DNA of 64,000 bases from contig JAADJD010000010.1 of NCBI GenBank assembly GCA_013150955.1, forward strand, positions 18,205 to 82,204, written 5' to 3'. The stretch's first letter is position 1, and each line of letters begins with the position of its first letter. Of the stretch, positions 8,823 through 16,731 are shown piece after piece. Both the position numbers and the translations under genes were made by a program. Source of the stretch: Calditrichota bacterium. GTDB taxonomy: Bacteria > Calditrichota > Calditrichia > RBG-13-44-9 > J042. The notes below the pieces were generated by a model that searched no databases, had not been told where the DNA came from, and worked only from the letters and a program-made list of their open reading frames with translations.

Positions 8823-10136
8823 ATGCGCAGAATGGGTGTGATTGTTGGGATTCTTTTGGGCACTCCTCTGTTAATGGCACAATCCATTTCCCTGCCATTT
8901 CATGAAGCCGATTCTCTGCGGAATCTGGACTGGACGTCCTATCCGGGAATGATGATGTTGAAGCATCGGTCGGGTGCATTTTTCAAATTGCCCAAAAATC
9001 CCATTTTTCGGCCTTCCCGGTCGGGCTGGGATCGCCAGGATGTGGCCGATCCATTTGTTGTGGTAACCCCGGAAGCGGTTCACCTGTATTACGATGGCGA
9101 TGCCCGGGGACAGTATCGCCTGGGGGTTGCCCGGCTGGATTCCACCGGCTGGTTCTGGATCCGTCCCCTGCAACCTCTGCCCATCCAGTCCCCCCAAAAC
9201 TGGGACGATTATCATCAGGTCGCGCCTTCCGTGCTGATGCATCCCCACCGCACCGTGATGTACTTTAGCGGAAACTGGCAGGATTCCGAACTGGGCTACC
9301 GATTGGGACGGGCGGTTTTCGTCAATGGGGAATGGCGGGTAGAACCGCCATCGCCCATCCTGGAACCGACTGCCGGAGGCTGGGATGGAGACGGTACGGC
9401 GTACGCCTTTGTCATGTACGATCCGATTCGGCGGACGTATCGGATGTACTACACCGGATTTCAGGGGGTATTTTCCGCAATCGGGCTGGTGGAATCTTCC
9501 GATGGCGTCCGCTGGCAGGCAGGGGAAGCCAATCCCATTTTTTCCTCGCCACCGGGGGTGATTGCCCCGTTTGTGCAGTTTGATGGAGACACATACTGGA
9601 TGTATTACGTGCAGCTGGAACTCACCCGTGGATTTCGGACATCGATTTTTCGGGTGCAGTCTGCGGACGGCATTCGATGGCATTCTCCGGAGAAGATTTT
9701 GAAGCCCGAAGCCCGCTGGGAAGGAGGACGCCTGATGCGACCGGTTCTGGCCTTTTTCGATCAGCGCATTCACCTGTTTTACTGTGCCCAACGGGGTTCC
9801 CGCTGGCGAATTGGGGAGGCCGTGGCCACCCCTCAATTTGTGGAAGAAGGGGTGTGGGTTTCCCGATCCATTCATCAGAATGTGGAAAAGATCCAAATTG
9901 TGTATGAGCTGCCCATGGGTACCGCGCTGGAAGTGGATATTCGCTCTCCCGATAAACACGTGCAGATTCCCCTTTCCCGTTCCCATCGCAGTGCGGGATT
10001 GCGTCGCGGCGTTTACCGCACAGAAATCGATCTAAGTGCTCAGCAAATTACGGTACCGTTCCGGATTGGCCTGATCTTCCGCAGCGATCGCGCCGATCGT
10101 TCGCCGGTGGTGTATCGAATCCATCTAATCCCCTGA
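8823..10136 (+). CDS. Secreted five-bladed beta-propeller, glycosidase-like (GH43/32/130 fold)
   Basis: 437 residues with a signal peptide (about 1-19, ending LLMAQS). The body has repeated short blades carrying motifs such as DVADPFVV, HLYYDGDARG, VMYFSGNW, YRMYYTGFQG, DGDTYWMYYV and IHLFYCAQRG, typical of five-bladed propellers of the GH-F/GH-J/GH130 type. The Asp in VADPF and the acidic residues around GGWDGDG could form an active site, but I cannot identify a complete catalytic set. The gene follows the kinase by 18 bp and may belong to the same operon, which would fit carbohydrate or glycan sensing and uptake. Function beyond the fold is inference. Confidence 0.7.
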   Translation: MRRMGVIVGILLGTPLLMAQSISLPFHEADSLRNLDWTSYPGMMMLKHRSGAFFKLPKNPIFRPSRSGWDRQDVADPFVVVTPEAVHLYYDGDARGQYRLGVARLDSTGWFWIRPLQPLPIQSPQNWDDYHQVAPSVLMHPHRTVMYFSGNWQDSELGYRLGRAVFVNGEWRVEPPSPILEPTAGGWDGDGTAYAFVMYDPIRRTYRMYYTGFQGVFSAIGLVESSDGVRWQAGEANPIFSSPPGVIAPFVQFDGDTYWMYYVQLELTRGFRTSIFRVQSADGIRWHSPEKILKPEARWEGGRLMRPVLAFFDQRIHLFYCAQRGSRWRIGEAVATPQFVEEGVWVSRSIHQNVEKIQIVYELPMGTALEVDIRSPDKHVQIPLSRSHRSAGLRRGVYRTEIDLSAQQITVPFRIGLIFRSDRADRSPVVYRIHLIP

Positions 10137-10137
10137 A

Positions 10138-10611
10138 CTACTGCGCACTCTCCGCCATTTCCTGCTGTTCCAGCCAGCGATCAATTGCCTGAATCAGATG
10201 GGATATGGCCCGGATGATGGCTTCCCGGTGCTCGGCGTCGATCTCTTCCAGAATCTCCCCGTGCAGTTCTTCGGAAACGTGCTTGATCTGGTGTACCACG
10301 TCTTTGCCCTTTTCGGTCAGGCTGACGATGATTCCCCGGCGGTCGTAGGGGGCAATGTCACGCTTCACAATGCCCTTCTTTTCCAGCGAGGTCACGATCC
10401 GGGTGACCCCTCCCGGGGTAATGTGCAGCCGTTCCGCCAGTGCCTTGACCGCCAGCTGATCATTGCTGAGAAACTGAAGGAGACAGTTAAATTCGGCAGG
10501 TGTAATGTTCATGCGTTTGACAATGACCATGTCCTTTGCGGTACACTTCTGGCGGAGGATAAACACCAGCTCCGCCATTTTCTCTGCCATTTGCTGATGA
10601 TTGGCCTTCAA
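10138..10611 (-). CDS. MarR-family transcriptional regulator
   Basis: 157 residues from a TTG at 10611, chosen because GGGAGAG lies 6 nt upstream; the longer frame to 10731 adds a compositionally odd extension over the promoter region. The winged helix occupies about residues 30-105, with AVKALAERLHITPGGVTRI as helix-turn-helix and the wing around KRDIAPYDRRG, a signature MarR segment. A dimerising C-terminal helix follows. It ends one base from the stop of the convergent propeller gene. An 8-bp inverted repeat in its own promoter (10649-10667) is a likely autoregulatory operator. The ligand is unknown. Confidence 0.87.
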   Translation of the reverse strand: MKANHQQMAEKMAELVFILRQKCTAKDMVIVKRMNITPAEFNCLLQFLSNDQLAVKALAERLHITPGGVTRIVTSLEKKGIVKRDIAPYDRRGIIVSLTEKGKDVVHQIKHVSEELHGEILEEIDAEHREAIIRAISHLIQAIDRWLEQQEMAESAQ

Positions 10612-10648
10612 GGTACACTCTCCCTTCTTTATGCCCTCTACAATTAAT

Positions 10649-10667
10649 ATATTTATTTGATAAATAT
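10649..10667. promoter_or_regulatory. Probable MarR operator (inverted repeat)
   Basis: ATATTTAT and ATAAATAT form a perfect 8-bp inverted repeat around a TTG spacer, 38 bp upstream of the TTG start of the marR-like gene. The size and spacing fit operators of MarR dimers. AT-rich composition makes chance palindromes more likely here, so binding is inferred only. Confidence 0.45.
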
Positions 10668-10780
10668 TTCTCAAACTAAAATTAAAATTGATCTCAAAAG
10701 TTGATCCAACCGAAATCATTACAGGTGGCAATATTTTGGATCCTCAGCCGGCCAGTGGGTTGAGGATGTCATCCATGAAC

Positions 10781-10821
10781 CCGGATTATGCATTCGTAGG
10801 CTATTGCATAATATGGGATGA
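10781..10821 (+). repeat. Family A repeat, internally deleted remnant
   Basis: Only the two ends of the family A repeat are present: a left end reading CCCGGATTATGCATT joined directly to a right end reading ATTCGTAGGCTATTGCATAA. The roughly 125 bp between them in full copies is absent. The rest of the 10612-11022 intergenic stretch shows no gene. Confidence 0.6.
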
Positions 10822-11022
10822 ATGGGGCGAAATTCAGAAGGTGATGGAAGCAAAGCCCCATTCCGGACGGCGAGTGGAATCCGGGGGTGGATTTTCTCTG
10901 GACGGGAATAGGAAGGGAGGGGACACCTCTGCCCCCTGCTGGAACGATTGTCAGCAGAATTTTTTGCGTTTTCGGAATGGCCTTGACTTTCGGTCTACCG
11001 GGTTAGCATTCCCGGCATCCCG

Positions 11023-11445
11023 TTAACCATGTTCATTTTGCAACAAATACTGCTTGACCTCTTCCAGGGTATGCTGCTCGGCCCACTGGCTGAAATATTC
11101 CTTCAGGTCGCGCCAGAAAAAATGCAGGGGGCATGGCTTGTCTTCGCTGCATTCTTCCCATCCAAAAACGCAGGTGGAGGGTTCGGTGTCGTAATTCACC
11201 GCTTTGAGCACATCAGAGAAGTAGATCTCTGACAGTGGACGGGCCAGTACAAAGCCCCCGCCGTGGCCTTTCTGGGAGTTTAGCAGTCCGGCCGCGACCA
11301 GTCGCCGCATGATTTTTGACAGATAGTGCAGGGGAATCCCCGTTTCCTCGGATAAATCCCGTGCCCGTACCGGTTTATCTGGAGGATTCGCTGCCAGCAA
11401 GGCCATTACCCGTAGCGCATACTCCGCCGTTTGCGTGAGTCTCAT
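11023..11445 (-). CDS. Rrf2-family [Fe-S] regulator, NsrR-like
   Basis: 140 residues starting RLTQTAEYALRVMALLA, the canonical Rrf2 opening. The winged helix runs to about residue 75 (recognition helix near IPLHYLSKIMRRLVAAG). Three cysteines at 92, 99 and 105 match in number and position the cluster ligands of IscR and NsrR. NsrR proteins hold an NO-sensitive cluster and repress nitrosative-stress genes; IscR controls cluster assembly. The gene is divergent, 277 bp from an NO-reductase operon, with no isc genes nearby, so an NO-sensing role is the better guess. A GGGAGG-like ribosome binding site precedes the ATG. Confidence 0.85.
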   Translation of the reverse strand: MRLTQTAEYALRVMALLAANPPDKPVRARDLSEETGIPLHYLSKIMRRLVAAGLLNSQKGHGGGFVLARPLSEIYFSDVLKAVNYDTEPSTCVFGWEECSEDKPCPLHFFWRDLKEYFSQWAEQHTLEEVKQYLLQNEHG

Positions 11446-11546
11446 GAAACGCCTCCCTGTTCATCACCAGTCCCGAACGTTACGTTATTTTTTCCCTGGA
11501 AGTTCCCCTGAGATAATTTAGCCTTTTTCCGAAGGATTATCCAGCG

Positions 11547-11619
11547 ATTGTTCAAAATATTTTAAAAATATGGGCGAATGTGAAATGTTTACAGGCATTG
11601 AATATTGCTCTTGAACAAT
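11547..11619. promoter_or_regulatory. Inverted repeat in the Rrf2/eNOR divergent promoter region
   Basis: ATTGTTCAA at 11547-11555 is matched by its exact complement TTGAACAAT at 11611-11619, in an otherwise AT-rich spacer between the Rrf2 regulator and the NO-reductase operon. It could be two half-sites for a regulator. I do not recognise it as the published NsrR or DNR consensus. Confidence 0.35.
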
Positions 11620-11643
11620 TTTTCACAAAAATGTTTAATGGAC

Positions 11644-11672
11644 TTGACAGTCTATTGATTTTTCCTTAAATT
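11644..11672 (+). promoter_or_regulatory. Sigma70-type promoter for the eNOR operon
   Basis: A perfect TTGACA box at 11644-11649 is followed after 17 bp by TAAATT at 11667-11672, 50 bp before the first ATG of the operon. The heptamer GTCTATT occurs just after the -35 box (11650-11656) and again at 11683-11689, 33 bp or three helical turns apart, which may be a regulator site overlapping the promoter. Confidence 0.5.
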
Positions 11673-11722
11673 GGACATCGAGGTCTATTAAAAGGCGATC
11701 TGGAATTTAATCGGGGATTATC

Positions 11723-13129
11723 ATGGAGCCCTACAAAACCTCCCGGCAGTGGTTGGGCATCGGCATTGGCGCGTTAATGCTGGCCGGTTTTCTTTCCTTT
11801 GTCCTGGTGATTGGAAGGGCTCCGCTGATTCATCATCTCATTACCGATCCCCAATTTGCCCGCCGTTGTCTGGTCATCCACGTCAATCTGGCCTTGTTTG
11901 TGTGGTTATCGGCTGTTCTGGCCAGTTTGTACACGCTGCTTCCCGGATATCGATCGAAACGCGGGGGAACGCTGGAGCCTCCGCATCTGGCCATGATGGG
12001 AATCGCCCTGTTTATTATTAGCGGAATGTTTCCGGCGGCTGAACCCATCATGTCCAATTATATTCCGGTGCTGGATCATCCACTCTTTTTTATCGGAATG
12101 GGACTGGTTTTGCTGGCTCTGGTGGTTACTTACCTGCAGGCGCATCCATTTCGTGTTCGCGCCATTGTCGATAGAGATCATCCCATTTTACCGGTATCCG
12201 TGCAACACGGACTGCGGTGGACGGCCATTGCCTTTCTGCTGGCCGTCATGACCCTGATCATTACCTGGTGGCGATTGTCCAATCAACTGGATGCCGCTTT
12301 TTATTACGATTACCTGTTCTGGGGGGCGGGGCATGTCCTGCAATCGGTGAACGTCATGGGCATGGTCAACGTCTGGCTCATTTTATTTTCTCGCCTGCCC
12401 GGTCGTCCCTGGCTGTCGCTTCGCCTGACCAATAGTTTATTTGCCCTGTTGTGGCTGCCGTTGTTGTATGCTCCCTACATTGCCTATCACGCCCCCAACA
12501 CCGGGTTTTATTATTCCCAGTTTACCCGCCTGATGCAATTTGGCATTTTCCCCGGTGTGCTGGGGTTTCTTTTCGTCATGGGGTATGCGTATTTTCGCCG
12601 GGTATCGGCAGCGGATCGCCGACTGTTCTGGCAGCAAACCCCGGCGCTGGGCTTTCTGGCCAGCATCACCTTAATTCTTACCGGATTTCTTCTGGGCGCT
12701 TTCATTCGGACGTCGAATACGCTGGTGCCCGCCCACTATCACGCCGCCATCGGTTCCATCACGGTGATCTATATGGTGATGGTTTATCAGCTATTACCGT
12801 TTTTTGGGTTTCCGGTACTTTCCCGGTTGTTGCAGCGAATGGCCAGCTGGCAGCCGGTGGTTTTCGGGTTTGGGCAGACCATCTTTGCCGTGGGGTTTGC
12901 CATGGCCGGACTCACCCGCAAGGTTTACGGCGCCGAACAGCAAATCCACACCCTGAAAGAATATGTGGGCATGGGGTTGATGGGGCTGGGTGGGCTGATG
13001 GCCATTGCCGGGGGAATTCTATTTATCTGGATTGTTACCACAGCCGTTTCGCCAGCAGTTCCTTTATTCATCATAAAAAAAAGGAGGGCATTATGGAAGG
13101 CAATCAAAAGCATCCCCTTCAGAAGTTGA
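11723..13129 (+). CDS. Degenerate heme-copper-oxidase subunit-I-like membrane protein
   Basis: 468 residues, about 12 membrane helices, recognisably of the heme-copper oxidase/NO reductase subunit I fold. Heme-ligand positions are kept: His53 (IHVNLALFVW), and His338 and His340 in PAHYHAAIGS. His204 (GAGHVLQSVNV) occupies the first binuclear-metal position. The paired His that supplies the other two metal ligands is not found; aligned by distance from His204, that place reads YIAYH. It could therefore bind hemes but probably not a normal CuB/FeB. It opens the operon and overlaps the next small gene by 37 nt. It may be an accessory electron-transfer or structural partner of the catalytic subunit; catalysis is unlikely but unproven. 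Confidence 0.75.
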   Translation: MEPYKTSRQWLGIGIGALMLAGFLSFVLVIGRAPLIHHLITDPQFARRCLVIHVNLALFVWLSAVLASLYTLLPGYRSKRGGTLEPPHLAMMGIALFIISGMFPAAEPIMSNYIPVLDHPLFFIGMGLVLLALVVTYLQAHPFRVRAIVDRDHPILPVSVQHGLRWTAIAFLLAVMTLIITWWRLSNQLDAAFYYDYLFWGAGHVLQSVNVMGMVNVWLILFSRLPGRPWLSLRLTNSLFALLWLPLLYAPYIAYHAPNTGFYYSQFTRLMQFGIFPGVLGFLFVMGYAYFRRVSAADRRLFWQQTPALGFLASITLILTGFLLGAFIRTSNTLVPAHYHAAIGSITVIYMVMVYQLLPFFGFPVLSRLLQRMASWQPVVFGFGQTIFAVGFAMAGLTRKVYGAEQQIHTLKEYVGMGLMGLGGLMAIAGGILFIWIVTTAVSPAVPLFIIKKRRALWKAIKSIPFRS

Positions 13130-13239
13130 TGGACAATCCCTGGTTACTTCTGGCGTTAGGTTTGCTCATCCCCATTTTGTCGTACACCGCATGGGGGTGG
13201 TATCAGATTGTCAACATGGCGAAAGCACTGTTACCATAA
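13093..13239 (+). CDS. Small single-span membrane subunit of the NO-reductase operon
   Basis: 48 residues from an ATG at 13093 preceded by a strong AAGGAGG site at 13081-13087. It has a short charged N-terminus, one transmembrane helix (WLLLALGLLIPILSYTAWGW) and a short tail. It sits between the first subunit-I-like gene, which it overlaps, and the CuA subunit gene. Small one-helix subunits are common in heme-copper oxidases, so a stabilising role is inferred. No family is recognised. Confidence 0.7.
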   Translation: MEGNQKHPLQKLMDNPWLLLALGLLIPILSYTAWGWYQIVNMAKALLP

Positions 13240-13257
13240 TTATCCAGGAGGACAACT

Positions 13258-13782
13258 ATGAGCATTAAAGTACCGGAATCCGATTGGTTTAAGCCCCCTG
13301 CAGGAAGCGAGCGGCTGTGGGTAGGGGTGGCGCTGGTCTGGTGTATGATCATGTTCCTGGCCATGCCCTACTGGCATTTTAAGGGAAAACAAAACGCGAC
13401 CGGAGAATCGTATGCGGTGACGCCGGCAGAGTTTATGGAACGGGTCACCCGGTTTGTGGAGACCAACAAGGTGGGAGAAGAAAATGGCATTCCCATTGTG
13501 GAGCCCTCTCCCGGTGGCGATGCATACCTGGTGGGTCAGATGTGGCGCTGGTATCCCATTCTGAAGTTAAAAGAAGGCCAGACGTATCGCCTGCACATCT
13601 CTTCGGTGGATTTGCAGCATGGGTTTTCGGTGTTGCCCATTAACATCAACTTTCAGGCGCTTCCGGGTTACGATCATGTCATTACCCTGACGCCTACCAG
13701 TAAGGGGGTTTATCAAATCATCTGCAATGAATTTTGTGGCATCGGTCATCATTTAATGACAGGTCGAATCATCGTAGAATAG
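13258..13782 (+). CDS. CuA-containing subunit II of a heme-copper (NO) reductase
   Basis: 174 residues with one N-terminal membrane anchor (about 20-38) and a periplasmic cupredoxin domain. The complete CuA set is visible: His121, then Cys156, Glu158 (backbone ligand), Cys160, His164 and Met167 in CNEFCGIGHHLM. It would take electrons from a periplasmic donor and pass them to the low-spin heme of the catalytic subunit encoded 11 nt downstream. Subunit II of this short single-span kind is typical of B-family-like oxidases and the eNOR group. An AGGAGG site precedes the ATG. Confidence 0.9.
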   Translation: MSIKVPESDWFKPPAGSERLWVGVALVWCMIMFLAMPYWHFKGKQNATGESYAVTPAEFMERVTRFVETNKVGEENGIPIVEPSPGGDAYLVGQMWRWYPILKLKEGQTYRLHISSVDLQHGFSVLPININFQALPGYDHVITLTPTSKGVYQIICNEFCGIGHHLMTGRIIVE

Positions 13783-13793
13783 GAGAGAATGCC

Positions 13794-15515
13794 ATGGGTA
13801 ACTTTTTAGAAGGTCGGTATCGCACCTGTAATACAACCGGGCTGCCGGTATGCCTGGATGCACAGTTTTTCATCCGGGCCCATGCGGTGGCCGCAGTGGT
13901 GTTTTTTCTGATTGGCGCGATTGCGGCTTTGCTGATCGCCCTGACGCGCTGGCAGGCCGTGCATCTGTTGTCTGCCATGTGGTTTTACCGCGTGTTAACC
14001 CTGCATGGCCTGAATATGTTGATTTTCTGGATTATTTCCTTTGAAATTGCCATTCTCTATTTTGCTGGAACCAGTCTGTTAAACACCCGCTTGTTTTCCC
14101 GAAAGGTGGCCTGGGTGGCCTACATTTTGATGGTGGTGGGTGCCCTGATGGTGGACTACATCGTGCTGATCGGAAAGGGCGACGTGTTGATGACTTCCTA
14201 CGTGCCTCTGAAGGCGCATCCGCTGTTTTATCTGGGAATCATCCTGTTTGCCGTGGGCACGCTGACGGCGGTGTTCAACTTTTTTGCCACCATCTACATT
14301 GCCCAGCGGGATAAGACCTACGAAGGATCCATGCCGCTGGTTGCCTTTGGGGCGCTGGCTGCGGCCATCATTGCTGTGCTGACACTGCTGCACGGTGCCA
14401 CGGTCATGATCCCCAGCTTTCTGTGGTCGCTGGGATTGATTGAAAACATCGATGCCGGATGGTATCGGCTGGTCTGGTGGGGATTGGGACATCCGTCGCA
14501 GCAGATTAATGTGGCAGCCATGGTGGCGGTCTGGTATTTCCTGGCCACTTTGACCACCGGTGCCAAACCGTTGAACGAGACCGTATGCCGGGTGGCGTTT
14601 GTTTTCTACATTCTGTTCATCAATCTGGCTTCTGCACACCATCTGCTGGTGGATCCAGGCCTGAACGCCTCCTGGAAGATCTGGAACACCTCCTACGCCA
14701 TGTATCTGGCGGTGCTGGCTTCCATGATCCACGGCTTCACCGTGCCAGCATCCATTGAAGTGGCCCAGCGGCTGAAGGGATTTACCCGCGGCATTTTCAA
14801 CTGGCTCACGTCCGCACCCTGGAGCGATCCGGGCTTTTCTTCCATGTTCATGTCCATCGTGATTTTCGGATTCATCGGTGGCATTACCGGCGTGACCATC
14901 GGGACGGAACAGATCAACATCATTGCCCATAATACGCTGCGGGTACCGGGACATTTCCACGCCACGGTCGTGGGGGGTACCACGCTGGCTTTCATGGGCT
15001 TAACCTATTATGTGGTGCCACTGATCTTTCAGCGGGATTTTTATTTTAAGGGACTGGCCCGTATTCAGCCGTACATTTTCGCATCGGGTGTGGTGTTGTT
15101 GTCCATCGGAATGTCCTTTGCCGGTTCCTACGGTGTACCGCGGCGTCACTGGGATGTGAATTTTACCGGTGCACCCTTATCGGCCGGGTTCGATGCAGCG
15201 GCACATTTCATGCTGGGCTTGCTGGGCATTGGCGGAATCCTGGCATTCACCGGGGCGCTGATTTTCATTTTGCTGGTGGTAGCGGCGGTGTTCTTTGGTA
15301 AATCCCTTGCTGGACAACCCTTCAGCGGTTGGCAGCCTGCGGAGAAATTCAAACTGAGCATGGAAATTTTTGCCCGGAAAAAAGACGAAAAATTTGAAGA
15401 AATTGCCCACAAAGTACCTGGCACGGTGGTGCTGGTGTTTGTGTTGCTGGTATCGTTCATGGTGTATTACTTTGCCAACTGGAAAGCCCTGGCCGATGTG
15501 TGGTACGTGCGTTAA
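13794..15515 (+). CDS. Catalytic subunit I of an eNOR-type nitric oxide reductase
   Basis: 573 residues, about 14 helices, from the ATG at 13794 (AGGAGAG at 13781). All six canonical histidines are present: His71 (low-spin heme), His233, His282 and His283 (binuclear metal), His387 and His389 in GHFHATV. In O2 reductases the GHP-x-x-Tyr motif gives the cross-linked tyrosine; here the segment is GHPSQQ, so Gln237 replaces it. Loss of that Tyr marks NO reductases, and Gln at this place is, as I recall, characteristic of the eNOR family described from Rhodothermus marinus. The reaction would be 2 NO + 2 e- + 2 H+ to N2O + H2O. The NsrR-like regulator next door supports this. General annotation pipelines would probably call it cytochrome c oxidase subunit I. 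Confidence 0.8.
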   Translation: MGNFLEGRYRTCNTTGLPVCLDAQFFIRAHAVAAVVFFLIGAIAALLIALTRWQAVHLLSAMWFYRVLTLHGLNMLIFWIISFEIAILYFAGTSLLNTRLFSRKVAWVAYILMVVGALMVDYIVLIGKGDVLMTSYVPLKAHPLFYLGIILFAVGTLTAVFNFFATIYIAQRDKTYEGSMPLVAFGALAAAIIAVLTLLHGATVMIPSFLWSLGLIENIDAGWYRLVWWGLGHPSQQINVAAMVAVWYFLATLTTGAKPLNETVCRVAFVFYILFINLASAHHLLVDPGLNASWKIWNTSYAMYLAVLASMIHGFTVPASIEVAQRLKGFTRGIFNWLTSAPWSDPGFSSMFMSIVIFGFIGGITGVTIGTEQINIIAHNTLRVPGHFHATVVGGTTLAFMGLTYYVVPLIFQRDFYFKGLARIQPYIFASGVVLLSIGMSFAGSYGVPRRHWDVNFTGAPLSAGFDAAAHFMLGLLGIGGILAFTGALIFILLVVAAVFFGKSLAGQPFSGWQPAEKFKLSMEIFARKKDEKFEEIAHKVPGTVVLVFVLLVSFMVYYFANWKALADVWYVR

Positions 15516-15583
15516 TCGACAGTCGGGTTTTCAGAAGATAAAAAGGATGGATTCCGATGATTCCCTGGAAGGGACTCCCACAG

Positions 15584-15627
15584 AACTCCGCCAGACCGGT
15601 TCCATGCCGGGGGCGGAGTTCTTTTTT
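15584..15627 (+). terminator. Rho-independent terminator or attenuator inside the eNOR operon
   Basis: AACTCCGCC at 15584-15592 pairs with GGCGGAGTT at 15612-15620, with an inner CCGG/CCGG stem, followed by a run of six T at 15622-15627. It lies 69 bp after the catalytic-subunit stop and before the SCO-like gene, so it probably reduces expression of the two distal genes, which may also have their own promoter. Confidence 0.8.
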
Positions 15628-15767
15628 GGGTTGGATTGTGCAGCGACCCTGTTCTGGTCAGGGCAGGGATGGGAATGCTCTCGTTTCATTCCAGGCGAAA
15701 CGGCCTGGAAGGACGGTCTGGATGAATTTAGATAATCATTGAATCAGGTGACAGGTGAGGGGTAGCC

Positions 15768-16718
15768 ATGGGATTTTATAACCAGTTTCAGAAATTCATT
15801 ATTAGCTGGCGTTTTGCGGTGTTAATGCTCTCGGTGCTTTTCTTCTTCACGCTTCTGATGATCCTGGTCATTTTGCTACCGACGGAATCCGGTGCGCTGG
15901 CGGCGTTTGCAGAGGACTTTAAAATCTGGTGTTTCCGCTACGATCCCGCGACCGGCACCATGGAATGGTCCTACGTGGTCATGTTCATGTTGCAGCCATT
16001 GTTGATTGGAACGGTCATTCTGGCGGTCTGGTGGAATCAGTTGCGCCAGGTGTTTCAGATGAATCGCCAGGGATTGTTTCCCTATATTGGGGGCGGTTTT
16101 ATGGTGGTTCTGGTAGCGGCGGTGATTTTTGCGGTGGCGTTTCCGGTGGACAGTCAGGCCAGTCAGGAAGAGTTGCCCTTTCCTGCGGAACAGCTGCGAA
16201 CGGAGTTTCGGGCACCCGATTTCACGCTAACGGATCATCGTGGCCAGACCATTCGACTTTCCGAACTGCGCGGCAAGGTGGTGTTGGTGACGGCGGTATA
16301 TGCCAGTTGTGGACACACCTGCCCGCTGATCTTGCAGCAGGCCAAGCGGGTCTTTGCCCGGTTAACCGAAGCGGAAAAACAGCAACTGAAGGTGCTGGTG
16401 ATTTCGCTGGATCCCGAAAACGATTCGCCAGAAATATTGCAGATGCTGGCTACCAATCAACAACTGGATGCACCGTACATCCATTTCCTTACCGGAGATC
16501 CAGAGCCGGTGAATCGGGCGCTGGACAACTATAGCATTTCCCGGCAGAAGGATCCCGAAACCGGGGTGATCAGTCATGCCAATTTGTTTATATTGGTGGA
16601 CAAAGCCGGGCGGGTGGCCTATCGGTTTTCCCTGGGTCAGCAACAGGAAAACTGGTTGACCACCGCCCTGAAATTGCTGATTCATGAACCGGTAAACACA
16701 TCGACGTCAACGCTTTAA
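15768..16718 (+). CDS. SCO1/SenC-like copper chaperone with an extra N-terminal membrane domain
   Basis: 316 residues. Residues about 155-305 form a thioredoxin-fold SCO domain, opening FRAPDFTLTDHRGQTI, with the copper-binding pair Cys181 and Cys185 (CGHTC) and a late His270. SCO proteins deliver copper to, or reduce, the CuA centre, which the subunit II gene upstream encodes. Unusually, about 140 residues with three predicted helices (about 15-36, 66-86, 105-126) precede the domain, where most SCO proteins have a single anchor. The function of this part is unknown. The distal cytochrome b fusion starts 13 nt later. Confidence 0.83.
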   Translation: MGFYNQFQKFIISWRFAVLMLSVLFFFTLLMILVILLPTESGALAAFAEDFKIWCFRYDPATGTMEWSYVVMFMLQPLLIGTVILAVWWNQLRQVFQMNRQGLFPYIGGGFMVVLVAAVIFAVAFPVDSQASQEELPFPAEQLRTEFRAPDFTLTDHRGQTIRLSELRGKVVLVTAVYASCGHTCPLILQQAKRVFARLTEAEKQQLKVLVISLDPENDSPEILQMLATNQQLDAPYIHFLTGDPEPVNRALDNYSISRQKDPETGVISHANLFILVDKAGRVAYRFSLGQQQENWLTTALKLLIHEPVNTSTSTL

Positions 16719-16731
16719 ACAGGAAGGCCCA

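Noticed and set aside
8871-9986. 371-codon minus-strand frame
   Set aside because: Antisense shadow of the secreted propeller gene; no recognisable domain and His/Gly/Pro-rich composition typical of shadow frames.
10688-11026. 112-codon plus-strand frame in the MarR/Rrf2 gap
   Set aside because: It covers the marR-like promoter and a family A remnant; no domain and no ribosome binding site.
14079-14960. 293-codon minus-strand frame inside the catalytic NO-reductase gene
   Set aside because: Antisense shadow with His/Gln-rich composition; the plus strand encodes a full heme-copper subunit.
11723-15515. Operon for a cytochrome c oxidase
   Set aside because: The active-site tyrosine is replaced by Gln in the catalytic subunit and the regulator is NsrR-like, which favours NO reduction; no subunit III or heme-A synthesis gene is present.
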